From NCBI GenBank assembly GCA_021819135.1, contig JAKASE010000013.1, positions 1 to 60,783 of the forward strand: a DNA stretch of 60,783 nt, written 5' to 3'. The notes beneath the pieces were generated by a model that was given only the letters and a program-made list of their open reading frames with translations, had not been told where the DNA came from and made no database searches. Of this stretch, positions 34,943 to 44,908 are shown piece by piece. Position numbers and translations under genes: made by a program. The stretch's first letter is position 1; each line of letters begins with the position of its first letter. The DNA is from Thermoplasmata archaeon. GTDB taxonomy: Archaea; Thermoplasmatota; Thermoplasmata; Lutacidiplasmatales; UBA184.

Positions 34943-36436
34943 ATGGACCACACGATGCTGATCGGAGGAGAGTGGGTCGCCGCGGAGAGCGGGGCGACGA
35001 TGGCGGTCGTGAGCCCTTTCGACCGTTCGTCCCTCGGGACCGTTCCGAAATCGGCCCGCGAGGACGCGCGGAAGGCGATCGACGCGGCACGGGAGGCGTT
35101 CGACAAGGGCCCGTGGCCGCGTCTTCCCCCGAGGGGCCGCGCCGAGGTCTTCCTGAAGGCCGCCCAGATCCTCCAGGAGCGGCTCGGGTCGGTCGCCGAG
35201 CTCGAGAGCCGCAACCAGGGCAAGACGATCAAGCAGGCGGCGGACGCCGACCTGCCGTTCACCATCGACAACCTCAACTTCTACGCCGGCGCCGGCCGGA
35301 CCCTGGAGGCGAAGAACCCGGGCGAGTTCACCGGGGACGGGACGACGATCTTCCGGCGGGAACCGGTCGGCGTGGTCGGTTCGGTCACGCCCTGGAACTA
35401 TCCGATCATGATGGCGGTCTGGAAGGTCGCCCCCGCGCTCATCGTGGGCAACACGGTGGTCCTGAAGCCGGCGAGCAACACCCCGCTCACCTCGCTCGAG
35501 CTCGGGCGCGTGTTCCAGGACGCCGGGCTCCCGAAGGGAGCTCTCAATGTCCTCACCGGGCCGGGCGCCGAGGTGGGGGACGAGCTCTGCCGGAACCCGA
35601 AGGTCGACATGGTCTCGCTCACCGGCGACACCGCGACGGGCCGGAAGATCATGGAGGCCGCGAGCGGGACCGTGAAGCGGGTCCAGCTCGAGCTCGGCGG
35701 GAAGGCGCCGTTCGTGGTCTTCGAGGACGCCGACCTCGCGGCGGCCGTCGAGGGGGCGATCGTCGGGGGGTTCGTGAACGGTGGCCAGGACTGCACGGCC
35801 GCGACGCGCCTGATCGTGCACCAGAGCCTCCGCGCGAAGTTCGTCCAGCACCTGCTGAAGCGCGTGAAGGAGATCCGGCTCGGCGACCCGCTCTCGCGAT
35901 CGACCGACCTCGGTCCCCTGGTCAGCCTGAACCAGCAGAAGTCGGTGCTCGAGTTCGTGGACAAGGGAAAGAGCGAGGGAGCCAAGCTCCTGGTCGGGGG
36001 CACCGATGCCCACACCCGGTATCCGAAGGGCGCGTTCGTCGTCCCGACGGTCTTCGACGCGGTCGCGCCCGACATGACGATCGCCCAGCGGGAGATCTTC
36101 GGCCCGGTCCTCGACGTCCTGGAGTTCTCGACGTTCGATGAGGCGATCGCGATCGCGAACGGGGTCGACTACGGGCTCGCCGGCAGTGTCTGGACCGAGG
36201 ACGTTCGGACCGCGCTCAAGGCCGCGAACGCCCTGCGCTTCGGCGACGTCTGGGTGAACGACCACCTGCCGCTGGGCTCCGAGACCCCCCACGGGGGATT
36301 CAAGCAGTCCGGGTTCGGCAAGGACCTCGGCACCGACTCGCTCAACGACTACACGGTGGTCAAGAACATCTACATCGACCTGACCGGGCAGGCGCGCAAA
36401 GGCTGGCACTACACGGTCTACGGCGACCCGGCCTAG
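34943..36436 (+). CDS. Aldehyde dehydrogenase, gamma-aminobutyraldehyde/betaine-aldehyde type
   Basis: The product has 497 residues. ALDH motifs in order: VGSVTPWNYPIMMAVWK, catalytic Glu in QLELGGKAPF, catalytic Cys in NGGQDCTAATR, and EIFGPVLDVLEF. The NGGQDCTAA and HGGFKQSGFGKD segments are closest to gamma-aminobutyraldehyde dehydrogenase (PatD), the enzyme that turns 4-aminobutanal from putrescine into GABA. Betaine-aldehyde or related amino-aldehydes are alternatives. It is followed 13 bases later by a second ALDH, so the two form an operon. Confidence 0.85.
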   Translation: MDHTMLIGGEWVAAESGATMAVVSPFDRSSLGTVPKSAREDARKAIDAAREAFDKGPWPRLPPRGRAEVFLKAAQILQERLGSVAELESRNQGKTIKQAADADLPFTIDNLNFYAGAGRTLEAKNPGEFTGDGTTIFRREPVGVVGSVTPWNYPIMMAVWKVAPALIVGNTVVLKPASNTPLTSLELGRVFQDAGLPKGALNVLTGPGAEVGDELCRNPKVDMVSLTGDTATGRKIMEAASGTVKRVQLELGGKAPFVVFEDADLAAAVEGAIVGGFVNGGQDCTAATRLIVHQSLRAKFVQHLLKRVKEIRLGDPLSRSTDLGPLVSLNQQKSVLEFVDKGKSEGAKLLVGGTDAHTRYPKGAFVVPTVFDAVAPDMTIAQREIFGPVLDVLEFSTFDEAIAIANGVDYGLAGSVWTEDVRTALKAANALRFGDVWVNDHLPLGSETPHGGFKQSGFGKDLGTDSLNDYTVVKNIYIDLTGQARKGWHYTVYGDPA

Positions 36437-36449
36437 CCCGGAGGGCTCC

Positions 36450-37931
36450 GTGATCGACGGCATCCCGTCCGGCGGGCGAGGGTCGCTCTTCATCAACGGG
36501 AGCTGGCGCGCCCCCGCGAGCGGGGAGTACCGGCGGGTCGTCGACCCGTCGACAGGCCAGGCCCTGGGGGAGGCGCCCGTCGCCACCTCCGATGAGGCGC
36601 GGGCCGCGGTCGACGCGGCGGCGGCCGTCGAGGACCGCTGGGCGACCGTTCCCGGCCACGAACGCGCCCGTCTCTTGCGGGCGCTCGCCGACCGTCTGGT
36701 CGCCGACCACGCGGTGATGTCCCGGCTGATCGCCTCCGAGGTGGGCAAGCCGATCGTCGACGCGCGGGTCGAGGTCGATCGGGCGATCGGGGTCTACCGG
36801 CTCGCGGCCGAGGAGATCCGTCAGCTCGTCGGGGAGAGCTTCCCGGCGGACGCCTACGAACGGCCCGCCGGCAACGAGAGCCGCTTCCTCTTCACCGTCC
36901 GCGACCCGATCGGCGTCGTCGTCGCCATCGGCCCGTTCAACTTCCCGCTGAACCTCCTCTCCCACAAGATCGCCCCGGCGCTCGCGGCGGGGAACCCGGT
37001 CGTCGCGAAGCCGACCAGTGCGGCGCCCTTCACCGCGCTCCGCCTCGCCGAGCACTTCGCCGCGGTCGGACTTCCGGCGGGGGTCCTCAACGTCGTGATC
37101 GGACCCGGCGGCTCGGTCGGGAACACGCTCGTCGAGCATCCCCGCACCCGGCTCGTTACGTTCACCGGCTCGACGGATGTGGGCAAGGGGATCGCGGAAC
37201 GGGCGGGGCGTGGGGCGAAGCGGGTGATCCTCGAGATGGGCGGGATGGACCCGTTCATCGTGCTCGACGATGCGCCGCTCGACGTGGTCGTCCCCGCCGC
37301 CGCGCGGGGGGTCTTCTCGTACTCCGGCCAGGTCTGCACGGCGTCGAAGCGACTGCTCGTGGAGGAGTCGATCGCCGACCGGTTCGCGCACGCGCTCGCC
37401 GAGCGGGCGCGATCGCTCCGGGTCGGTCCCGCCCTCGACGAGACGACGGAGGTCGGCCCGCTGATCGACCCGGCGGCCGTCGAGCGCATGGAGGCGCTGG
37501 TCGCCGACGCTCGGTCCCGGTCGGCCGATGTCCTTGCGGGCGGGACCCGCCCGACCGGCGCGGGCGCCGGGAGCTTCTACGCCCCGACGGTCCTCGACCA
37601 CGTCTCCGAGGAGGCCCGGGTGGCGCACGACGAGCCGTTCGGTCCGATCGCCCCGATCCTCCGGTTCCGGACGATGGACGACGCCGTCCGCATCGCGAAC
37701 GGGACCCCCTTCGGGCTGCAGGCGACAGTCTACACCCGCGACCTCGCCCGGGGGTTCCGCCTGGCGAAGCGGATCCGGGCGGGCGGGGTGCATCTCAACG
37801 ACCCCACGACCCTCCGCTGGGACGCGCTCCCGTTCGGCGGCGTCAAGGAGAGCGGCCTCGGCCGCGAGGGACTGCGCTACGCGATGCAGGAGATGACTGA
37901 GGTCAAGCTGATCTCGGTGAACTTCGGGTAG
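36450..37931 (+). CDS. Aldehyde dehydrogenase, succinate-semialdehyde/lactaldehyde type
   Basis: The product has 493 residues from a GTG at 36450 preceded by GGAGGG. It has the cofactor-site IGPFNFPLNLLSHKIAP, catalytic Glu in LEMGGMDPF and catalytic Cys in SGQVCTASKR. The branch with EMGG and SGQVCTA includes glyceraldehyde-3-phosphate (non-phosphorylating), lactaldehyde and succinate-semialdehyde dehydrogenases. Following an aminobutyraldehyde-type enzyme and near GABA-type aminotransferases, succinate-semialdehyde is a sensible guess, but residue-level proof is lacking. Confidence 0.85.
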   Translation: MIDGIPSGGRGSLFINGSWRAPASGEYRRVVDPSTGQALGEAPVATSDEARAAVDAAAAVEDRWATVPGHERARLLRALADRLVADHAVMSRLIASEVGKPIVDARVEVDRAIGVYRLAAEEIRQLVGESFPADAYERPAGNESRFLFTVRDPIGVVVAIGPFNFPLNLLSHKIAPALAAGNPVVAKPTSAAPFTALRLAEHFAAVGLPAGVLNVVIGPGGSVGNTLVEHPRTRLVTFTGSTDVGKGIAERAGRGAKRVILEMGGMDPFIVLDDAPLDVVVPAAARGVFSYSGQVCTASKRLLVEESIADRFAHALAERARSLRVGPALDETTEVGPLIDPAAVERMEALVADARSRSADVLAGGTRPTGAGAGSFYAPTVLDHVSEEARVAHDEPFGPIAPILRFRTMDDAVRIANGTPFGLQATVYTRDLARGFRLAKRIRAGGVHLNDPTTLRWDALPFGGVKESGLGREGLRYAMQEMTEVKLISVNFG

Positions 37932-38207
37932 AGTCCCGTCCCGGAACGCACTTCGGGATCGGCCACCCATCCCCCCGGAGCCGGTGCGGCTCGAGCGGGG
38001 GCGCGGTGGTCCGTGCCCTGTCGACGAAGACCCAGGAACCCTCAGTGCCGCTCGGTTCCATGAGCCGGCACCGGCGCCCGAAGCCGCGGCCGGTCCATGG
38101 ACCCTCCGGCCTCCCTAGAGTCTCTCCCAGAGAGGGGGTGGATGGCGGGCGACGAATGCGGTCGGCAGCCCCGTAAGCGTATCAAGTCCGAGGGTCTGGA
38201 CTCGGAA

Positions 38208-38984
38208 GTGCCCTACTGCAACCAGTGCGGGGTCCCCGTCCCGACCCCCGCGAAGTTCTGTCAGAGCTGCGGGGCCCCGATCGGGTCCGGGGCCGCGCTC
38301 TCGGCGGGCACCGGGCCGCCGCCACCCCCGGCGACTGAGCCGGCACGACCGGCATTCTCCTTCCCGAGCACGATGGACCTTCGCCCGATCCCGCCACCGC
38401 CCGACCTCCCGTTCCATCCGCAGACCGACGAGGTGATCTATCGAGAGATCGTCCCTCACCCGCGGCTCCGGTGGCGACTCGCCCTCGGGGGTATCCTCAG
38501 TTCTCTGGTGATCCTCATCTTCCTCATCCCATTCACCGTTTCCTTCTTTCTGACCGGGGTGTCGCTCGGCGCCACGCTGTACATCCTGGTCTTCTTGCTC
38601 GTCATCTTCCTGATCATCATCGTCGCGAGCGTGGTCTACGCGCAGCTGGCCTACCGCAAGTTCCGCTACTGGGTGACCAACCACCGAACGGTAGGCCGAC
38701 GCGGGGTCATCGGGTACTCGATCGATTCGATCCCTCTCGAGACGATCTCCGACGTGGTCGTCCAGCGAAGCATCGCCGACCGCATCCTCGGCCTGAGCTC
38801 GATATGGGTGCAGCCGTTCGGCGGCGCGACGGCCGGGGGGTACGGAGCGGCCCAGTACCGGTTCGGGGCCATCTCCGGTTCGAACAGCTTCCTCGGGATG
38901 CTCCCCGCGGACGCGACGAACGTCCAGCAGATGATCTTCCATCTTCGGGACCTGCGGCGCCGCGAGACGGGGCGCCTGATCTGA
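38208..38984 (+). CDS. Zinc-ribbon protein with bacterial-PH-like membrane domain
   Basis: The product has 258 residues from a GTG at 38208. It opens with a zinc ribbon (YCNQCGVPVPTPAKFCQSCG, two CxxC knuckles), a Pro-rich linker, two membrane helices near residues 100-145, and a C-terminal PH-like domain of the bPH_2/YdbT kind (KFRYWVTNHRTVGRRGVIG, then IPLETISDVVVQRSIADRIL). Such proteins are common in archaea with unknown roles at the membrane. The frame is open from 38097, but the zinc ribbon begins just after the GTG and a TATA-like GTATCAAG lies about 30 bases upstream. The gap from 37932 shows nothing else. Confidence 0.75.
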   Translation: MPYCNQCGVPVPTPAKFCQSCGAPIGSGAALSAGTGPPPPPATEPARPAFSFPSTMDLRPIPPPPDLPFHPQTDEVIYREIVPHPRLRWRLALGGILSSLVILIFLIPFTVSFFLTGVSLGATLYILVFLLVIFLIIIVASVVYAQLAYRKFRYWVTNHRTVGRRGVIGYSIDSIPLETISDVVVQRSIADRILGLSSIWVQPFGGATAGGYGAAQYRFGAISGSNSFLGMLPADATNVQQMIFHLRDLRRRETGRLI

Positions 38985-39167
38985 TCGCGCTCCGCCGATC
39001 GGCGAGAGGCCGGAGCCGGGAGGTCCGTCCTACCGGGCCCGAGCACCGCGTCCGCGCGGGGAACCCTCGCCACCGGCCTCTCGGGAGCGTACGGACTCGC
39101 GGACCGTGCCGAGGTCGACCGGAGGGAAGAGCGGGTCACGCATGCGCAAGGCGCGGGCGCCGGAAGG

Positions 39168-40694
39168 CTAACGCTCCTCGCGCGGCGCCGACGGCTTCTC
39201 CGCGGGAAGATGCGGCGCGGGGATTGGGGGCACCCCCGGCGTGGGGATGGTGTGATCGGGGGGACGGTGAGGTTCGCCGGGCCGTCCGGGGTAGGGGGCC
39301 GATGGTCCACCGGCGCGGGGAGTCTCCGGGAGGGCCTCGAGACTGTCAAGCGCCTCCTCGAACGCGGTGAGCCCCCTCTCGAGGAGCTCGTCCTCGATGA
39401 CGAGCGGCGACATGAACCGGAGCGTCTGGTCCCACGCCCCGCACGTGTGCATGAGGACCCCGCGAGCGAGGAGGGCGGAGCGCATCGCCTTCGCGCGGTC
39501 GCCCCACGGCGGTCGGCCCTTCCGGTCCCGCACGAACTCGACGCCGATCATGAACCCGCGTCCGCGCACGCTGCCGATCGTCGGTTGGCGTTCCGCGATC
39601 GCGCGGAACCGCTCGAGGAGCTTCGGACCCCGATGGCGGGTGCGTTCGAGGAGGTCGCCCTCCCGGAGCAGACGCAGGCTCTCCGCGCCGGCCGCGAGCG
39701 CGAGCGGGTTCGCACGGTACGTCCCGAGGTGGAACCCCCGCGGGAGCTCGCGGACGAGGTCCCCGCGGTAGGCGACGACCGAGAGCGGAAGCCCTCCCCC
39801 GATCGACTTCGCCATGCAGACGATGTCCGGCGTCACGTTCGCGTGCTCGACGGCCCACATCCGGCCGGTCCGCCCCATGCCGGTCTGGACCTCGTCGGCG
39901 ATCAGGAGGATCCCGTGCCGGTCGCAGAACTCCCGCAGGGCAGGCAGGAAGTCGTCGGGCGGGACCACATAGCCCCCCTCACCGAGGATCGGCTCGACCA
40001 GGACCGCCGAGACCGAGTCGACGCCGGAGTAGGGGTCGTTCACGAGGTGCTCGAGGTAGGCGATCGTACCGGCCGCCCCCTCGTCAGCCCCGAGGACCGG
40101 GCGGTACGGGTCGGGATATGGGACCCGGATCACGGGCCCCGAGGGGAAGGAGCTCGTCGCATGGTAGCGCCGCCCGCTCGTGAGGTGGACCGCTCCCCCG
40201 TGCACGCCGTGGTAGGCGCCCGAGAAGGCGACGGTCCCGCGCTTTCCCTGCGCGAAGTCCGCGAGGCTCACCGCGGTCTCGATCGCATCGCCGCCGGTGA
40301 CGGTGAAGAAGATCCGGGCGTGGTTCCTGAGCGTCCCCGGGAGCGACTCCTCGAGCTCCTTGAGGAAGCGGGCCCGGACCTCCGTGGGGAGTTCGAGCGC
40401 GTGCCAGATCGCGCGCGACTGCTCCTCGACCGCCGCCACGATCCGAGGGTGGCGGTGACCGAAGTTGAGGACGCAGATCCCGGCGACCCAGTCGATGTAC
40501 CGGTTCCCGTCGACGTCCTCGATCGTCGAACCTTGGGCCGCCTTCGGGGCGATCGGGAAGTAGTGGGGATAGGCGATGGCGTCGGTCTCCCACCGGGCCT
40601 GGTCCTGCAGCAGCGCCTGGGTCCGGGGTCCGGGCGGCGGGTGCAGGATCCGCGGCGCATCCGGGAAGCTCAGCCAGTCCTCAGGACGGGTCAT
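39168..40694 (-). CDS. Class III aminotransferase, 4-aminobutyrate/acetylornithine-like
   Basis: The product has 508 residues from the ATG at 40694, about 30 bases after a TATA-like CATATCAC. Class III marks: FFTVTGGDAIETAVSLADF, FSGAYHGVHGG, LLIADEVQTGMGRTGRMW and the PLP lysine in VCMAKSIGGGLPLS. A Pro-rich tail of about 45 residues is extra. The DEVQTGMGRTG stretch is typical of GABA and 5-aminovalerate aminotransferases. With the two aldehyde dehydrogenases just upstream it would form a putrescine-GABA-succinate route, or the corresponding cadaverine-aminovalerate route from lysine. Confidence 0.88.
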   Translation of the reverse strand: MTRPEDWLSFPDAPRILHPPPGPRTQALLQDQARWETDAIAYPHYFPIAPKAAQGSTIEDVDGNRYIDWVAGICVLNFGHRHPRIVAAVEEQSRAIWHALELPTEVRARFLKELEESLPGTLRNHARIFFTVTGGDAIETAVSLADFAQGKRGTVAFSGAYHGVHGGAVHLTSGRRYHATSSFPSGPVIRVPYPDPYRPVLGADEGAAGTIAYLEHLVNDPYSGVDSVSAVLVEPILGEGGYVVPPDDFLPALREFCDRHGILLIADEVQTGMGRTGRMWAVEHANVTPDIVCMAKSIGGGLPLSVVAYRGDLVRELPRGFHLGTYRANPLALAAGAESLRLLREGDLLERTRHRGPKLLERFRAIAERQPTIGSVRGRGFMIGVEFVRDRKGRPPWGDRAKAMRSALLARGVLMHTCGAWDQTLRFMSPLVIEDELLERGLTAFEEALDSLEALPETPRAGGPSAPYPGRPGEPHRPPDHTIPTPGVPPIPAPHLPAEKPSAPREER

Positions 40695-40793
40695 AGGGGC
40701 CGACCGCCAACCAGCCCCCAGCGTGATATGAGCTCTGGGCACCGCGGGACCGATTCGGGCCCGCGTAGACCCTCGGCCCCGCCCCTGACGGGG

Positions 40794-41222
40794 CTAGTTC
40801 CGGTCGCGATGCTCCCCACCGGGATGTCGTCGGCCCGCCTTCCGGAGCTCCCCCCGGAGGAACAGGAAGAGCCACTCGACCTCGAAGACGCCGGGCGTGA
40901 GGAGCTCGAGCGCGTAGACCCACGGCACCCGGACGGTGGGGAGCCGGTCCATCCCTGTCCAGATCGCCTTCGAGATCCGGTGACGCCCGTCGAGCGCGAC
41001 CTGGTACCAACCCCGCCCGGCGATGATGACGGGGAACGAGACGTCGGCCCGGTCGAGGAAGTCCGGGAAGAGCCGCAGGGCGAGGGCGATCATCCGCGTG
41101 GAGAGCTCGGGGAGCTCGGGGAGCGGGGTGTCGACGACCGGCACCGAACGGCGGCGAAGGTACCGTACCGCGAGGAACACCCCCGCCCGTCGGTGCCACT
41201 GGTAGCCCGAGGAGTCGACCAT
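40794..41222 (-). CDS. ParB/Srx-like protein of unknown function
   Basis: The product has 142 residues from the ATG at 41222. The segment WYQVALDGRHRISKAIWTG resembles the ParB/sulfiredoxin active-site strand (DGxHR), with the rest unlike full ParB proteins. No DNA-binding part is seen. An open frame extends farther upstream but is Arg/Gly-rich antisense noise of the adjacent amidohydrolase gene. Function not known; a nucleotide-binding or small regulatory role is only a guess. Confidence 0.5.
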   Translation of the reverse strand: MVDSSGYQWHRRAGVFLAVRYLRRRSVPVVDTPLPELPELSTRMIALALRLFPDFLDRADVSFPVIIAGRGWYQVALDGRHRISKAIWTGMDRLPTVRVPWVYALELLTPGVFEVEWLFLFLRGELRKAGRRHPGGEHRDRN

Positions 41223-41364
41223 CCGGGAGTCCAATGCTCCGAGGCGACCGAAGAACCCTGCGTCCGGGGTCCGTTCCCCGGGGACGGCCGGGCCGCCGCG
41301 GGAAGAACCGGCCCCGCACAGAAAGTGACTTGGAGGGGGGCCGCGTCCCCGCCCCGATCCCGGC

Positions 41365-42255
41365 GTGCCCGCGAAGAAGGAACCCGTGAGCCGCAGACGC
41401 CCGCCCCGGGTCGACGTCCATCTCCACCTGAGCCGGTGGTGGCGGGACATCCGCCGCACCGGTTACCGCCGCGACCTCGACTACTCGGTCCGCGGGCTGC
41501 TCGCCGAGATGGACCGGAACGCGATCGGGGAGGGGATCGTGATCCAGCTGTTCGAGGCCCCGACGGTGACGGAGGGGCTCGAGGAGGGGCGCCGTACCGC
41601 CGCGGAAGGCCACGGTCGGCTGCATCCGGTCACGACGGTCGACCCGACCCGGGAGGAATCCGAGGTCCGGGAGGCGATCGAGGCGTGGGACGCCGCGCCG
41701 GAGCTGGTCGGCGTCAAGCTGTATCCGGGGTACCAGGCGTTCTATCCGCACGACCGGCGCCTCGATCCGGTCTACGAGTGGGCGCACCGGCGGCGCGTGC
41801 CGGTGATGATCCATCAGGGGGACACCCTGGATGGGATCGGGCTCGTGAAGTACGCCCGCCCCCTCGAGGTGGACGAGGTCGCGGGCCGCTTCCGTGACGT
41901 CCGCTTCGTCCTCTGCCATCTCGGCAACCCCTGGGTGAACGAGGCGGCGGAGCTCGTCTGGAAGAACGAGAACGTGTACGCCGACACCTCGGGGCTCCTC
42001 TCGCACCCCTCCGCACCGTACTTCGACCGGATGGTGCGCCAGGCGCGCGAGGTGGTCTACGCCGCGCTCGTCACCATCGGACGGCCCGACCGGATCCTGT
42101 ACGGGTCGGACTGGCCGCTCGAGGAGCTCTCGGTCGCGGTGAGCGTCGTGGACGCGCTCGACCTCCCCGAGGCCGACCGGGACGCGATCCTCGGAGGGAA
42201 CGCGGCCCGGCTCTTCGGTCTGTCGAACCGGGCCCGGCGCCCCGCTCGGTCATAA
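41365..42255 (+). CDS. Amidohydrolase_2-family TIM-barrel hydrolase/decarboxylase
   Basis: The product has 296 residues from a GTG at 41365 (an alternative GTG lies at 41386). PRVDVHLHL gives the first two metal-binding His, GVKLYPGYQAFYPHDRRLDP the loop of strand 4, MIHQGD and LCHLGNPW the later His, and ILYGSDWPLEEL the catalytic Asp. This is the PF04909 branch, which includes hydrolases and nonoxidative decarboxylases of amino-acid-like and aromatic acids. It sits between the aminotransferase genes of the catabolic island and precedes one by 66 bases. Substrate unknown. Confidence 0.82.
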   Translation: MPAKKEPVSRRRPPRVDVHLHLSRWWRDIRRTGYRRDLDYSVRGLLAEMDRNAIGEGIVIQLFEAPTVTEGLEEGRRTAAEGHGRLHPVTTVDPTREESEVREAIEAWDAAPELVGVKLYPGYQAFYPHDRRLDPVYEWAHRRRVPVMIHQGDTLDGIGLVKYARPLEVDEVAGRFRDVRFVLCHLGNPWVNEAAELVWKNENVYADTSGLLSHPSAPYFDRMVRQAREVVYAALVTIGRPDRILYGSDWPLEELSVAVSVVDALDLPEADRDAILGGNAARLFGLSNRARRPARS

Positions 42256-42321
42256 ACGGGGACCGTCTCGGTCCTCGACGAACGCGGGGGCCCCCGCCCC
42301 GGCGGGACACCGAGGGAACCG

Positions 42322-43659
42322 ATGGACGGAGAGGAGATCCGGAAGATCGTCCGCGAGACGAACTACGTCACGTGGCGGCGTCAGGGGGGCTGGGACCCTC
42401 TCGTGATCACGCGGGCGGAGGGGTCCCGGTTCTGGGACAGCGCGGGGAAGGAGTACCTCGATTTCTCCTCCCAGCTGGTCGCGACCAATCTCGGCCACGG
42501 GAACGCCCGGGTCGCCGAGGCGATTGCCGAGCAGGCCCGGTCACTGGCCTACGCGGCCCCCGGCTTTGCCACCGAGGCGCGCGCCCGGCTGAGCCAGGAG
42601 CTCCTCGCGCTCCTCCCGAAGGGGCTCGACCGGTTCTTCTTCAGCACGTCGGGTACGGAGGCGAACGAGGCGGCCTTGAAGATCGCCCGGGCGTCGACCG
42701 GCCGGCAGAAGATCCTCGCCCGGTACCGGTCGTACCACGGCGCCACCGCGGCGTCGATCTCGGTCACCGGCGAGATCCGCCGGCGGGCGATCGAGCCGCT
42801 CCAGAAGGTCCCCGGTACGGTCTTCGCGCCCGACTGCTACTGCTACCGCTGCCCGTTCGGGCTCACGTACCCGGCCTGCGGGGTCGCGTGCGCGGAGTAC
42901 GTCGACTACCAGCTCTCCCGCGAGGGCGACGTCGCGGCGATGATCGTCGAACCGGTCGTCGGGACGAACGGCGTCCTCGTGCCGGTGCCGGAGTACCTCC
43001 CCCGGATCCGCGCGATCACGAAGAGGCACGACGTGCTCCTGATCGCCGACGAGGTGATGAGCGGCTGGGGACGCGTCGGCGAGTGGTTCGCGGTGAACCA
43101 CTGGAACGTCGTCCCGGACCTGCTCACGACGGCGAAGGGGATCACCGGGGCCCAGATGCCGCTCGGCCTGACCGCGACCTCGTCCGCCGTCCATGCGAAG
43201 TTCCAGGACACGTACTTCCCCCACGGGCACACCTACGAGGCCCACCCGATCACCCTCGCCCCGGGCGTCGCGGCGATCGAGGAGTACCGGCGCCTCGGCC
43301 TGATCGAGAAGTCCCGGAGGGACGGCGAGTACCTCCTCGCGCGCCTCCGCGAGATCGCTCCGAAGCACCGGTCGGTGGGCGAGGTCCGGGGCCTCGGTCT
43401 CTTCGCGGCGGTCGAGCTGGTCAAGGACCGGACGACGAAGGAGCCGTTCAACTCCGAGGAGGACAAGAGGGCGGGACGCCCGCTCGTCGTCGATCAGGTG
43501 ACGGGCGCGATGATGAAGGAAGGGGTGTTCTGCATCGGGTGGGTATCGCACCTCGTCCTCGCGCCGCCCCTCATCGTGACCCGAGCGGAGATCGACCACG
43601 GGATCGAGGTCCTCGACCGGGCCCTCGCGCTGGCCGACCAACATGCGACCGGTGGCTGA
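42322..43659 (+). CDS. Class III aminotransferase, taurine/beta-alanine:pyruvate-like
   Basis: The product has 445 residues. FFSTSGTEANEAALKIAR is the phosphate-binding loop, RYRSYHGATAASISVTG the cofactor-stacking segment, LLIADEVMSGWGRVGEW the Asp that contacts the pyridine, and LTTAKGITGAQMPLG the PLP lysine. The cysteine-rich CYCYRCPFGLTYPAC insert is shared with taurine:pyruvate and related omega-amino-acid aminotransferases. With the methylmalonate-semialdehyde-type dehydrogenase nearby, beta-alanine to malonate semialdehyde to acetyl-CoA is a consistent route. It overlaps the MFS gene by 17 bases. Confidence 0.88.
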   Translation: MDGEEIRKIVRETNYVTWRRQGGWDPLVITRAEGSRFWDSAGKEYLDFSSQLVATNLGHGNARVAEAIAEQARSLAYAAPGFATEARARLSQELLALLPKGLDRFFFSTSGTEANEAALKIARASTGRQKILARYRSYHGATAASISVTGEIRRRAIEPLQKVPGTVFAPDCYCYRCPFGLTYPACGVACAEYVDYQLSREGDVAAMIVEPVVGTNGVLVPVPEYLPRIRAITKRHDVLLIADEVMSGWGRVGEWFAVNHWNVVPDLLTTAKGITGAQMPLGLTATSSAVHAKFQDTYFPHGHTYEAHPITLAPGVAAIEEYRRLGLIEKSRRDGEYLLARLREIAPKHRSVGEVRGLGLFAAVELVKDRTTKEPFNSEEDKRAGRPLVVDQVTGAMMKEGVFCIGWVSHLVLAPPLIVTRAEIDHGIEVLDRALALADQHATGG

Positions 43660-44908
43660 GGGCGCGTCCGTCCCTCCGGCGGCGCCGTCCCGGCCTTCCC
43701 GGCCGTTCTCCTTCGGCCGGCTCTTCGGCGGCACGTGGCTCGCCTTCGCGAACTACTCGGTGCTGATCGCGGTCCTCCCGATCGCCGAGCTCACCGAGGG
43801 CGGCGGCCCGGTCCTCGCGACCCTCATCATCGGGGCGCCGCTCCTGGCCCAGACCCTCGCCTCCTGGGGCTGGGGGTGGCTCGCGGACCGCACCCGCACG
43901 CGGCGGGGCCCCCTCGTGGTCGCCATGCTCCTCCAGGCCCCTCTGTTCTTCTCGTTCCCGCTCCTGAACGCTCCCGAGCTCTTCGCCGTGCGCGTCGCGC
44001 AGGCCACCCTCTTCGGCGCGATCGTCCTCGCGACGACCCAGGCGACCGAGGACCCTTCGGTCTCCTCCGCCGCGCGGCTCGGCCACCTCCAGTTCGCGCA
44101 GAGCGGCGGGATGCTCTCCGGGGTGGTCCTCGCCTTCCCGCTGCTCGTCGTCTCGGGCTTCTCGCTCTCCTCGACCGCCGGCTGGGAGCTGGGGGCGCTG
44201 CTCGGCGGACTAACGATCGTCGCGTCGGGGGTCTTCGCGCTCGCCGGAGACCTACCGCCCCCACCGGTCTCCGCCCACCGGGAGCCGTTCCGACCCCGGT
44301 CGCACCCGGGCCTCTTCCGCCTCGCCGGTGCGACCGCCGCGGTCTCCACGTTCCGCTACGTCCCCGTGACGGCCATCCCGGTCTACCTCGCGAGCGAGCT
44401 CGGCGGCCACGGCTTCTTCGGCCTCCCCATGAACCCCACCGCCCAGCTGGCGGTCTGGCTCGCCGCGACGTCGGCGCTCAACCTCTACGCCGCCCCGATC
44501 TCCGGGCGGTTCGCCGAGGAGGCGACCACCCGGCGGTGGGCCCTCGTCGGCTTCTCGTTCGTCTATGCCGCGATATGGCTCGCGCTCGTCGTCTCGCCGA
44601 CGTACCCGGTGGTGTTCGCGGTCTGGGTCCTGCCCGTCAGTGTCTTCGTCACGGTGGGGAGCGTCCGCGAGGCGGCCGGCCTGAGCCGACCGCACGAGCG
44701 GGGCCGGGCCGTGGGACTCCTCACCGCGGCGTTCAACCTGGGCGGCCTCACCGGAGGGGCGCTCGCGGGCGCGCTGCTCGCCGAGGGCTCGCCCTTCACG
44801 CAGGCGTTCCTGGTCGCCGCGCTCGGCAGCTTTGCCTCGGCGTTCCTGTTCCTGCCGAAGTTCCTGCGCCTGCCCCCGCCGGTCGAGAGCGCTAGAACCA
44901 GCGAGTGA
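43643..44908 (+). CDS. MFS transporter
   Basis: The product has 421 residues. Twelve hydrophobic segments are apparent, with the loop 2-3 motif WGWGWLADRTRTRRGPLV (the GxLaDrxGrr signature in variant form). The last loops are short. The subfamily cannot be told. Its ATG lies inside the end of the aminotransferase gene, so the two are coupled and the carrier may import the substrate or export a product of that enzyme. It converges on the MMSDH gene with a 17-base overlap. Confidence 0.85.
   Translation: MRPVAEGASVPPAAPSRPSRPFSFGRLFGGTWLAFANYSVLIAVLPIAELTEGGGPVLATLIIGAPLLAQTLASWGWGWLADRTRTRRGPLVVAMLLQAPLFFSFPLLNAPELFAVRVAQATLFGAIVLATTQATEDPSVSSAARLGHLQFAQSGGMLSGVVLAFPLLVVSGFSLSSTAGWELGALLGGLTIVASGVFALAGDLPPPPVSAHREPFRPRSHPGLFRLAGATAAVSTFRYVPVTAIPVYLASELGGHGFFGLPMNPTAQLAVWLAATSALNLYAAPISGRFAEEATTRRWALVGFSFVYAAIWLALVVSPTYPVVFAVWVLPVSVFVTVGSVREAAGLSRPHERGRAVGLLTAAFNLGGLTGGALAGALLAEGSPFTQAFLVAALGSFASAFLFLPKFLRLPPPVESARTSE

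Noticed and set aside
39210-41897. Plus-strand frame of 895 residues opposite an aminotransferase
   Set aside because: Antisense shadow; the minus strand has all class III aminotransferase motifs.
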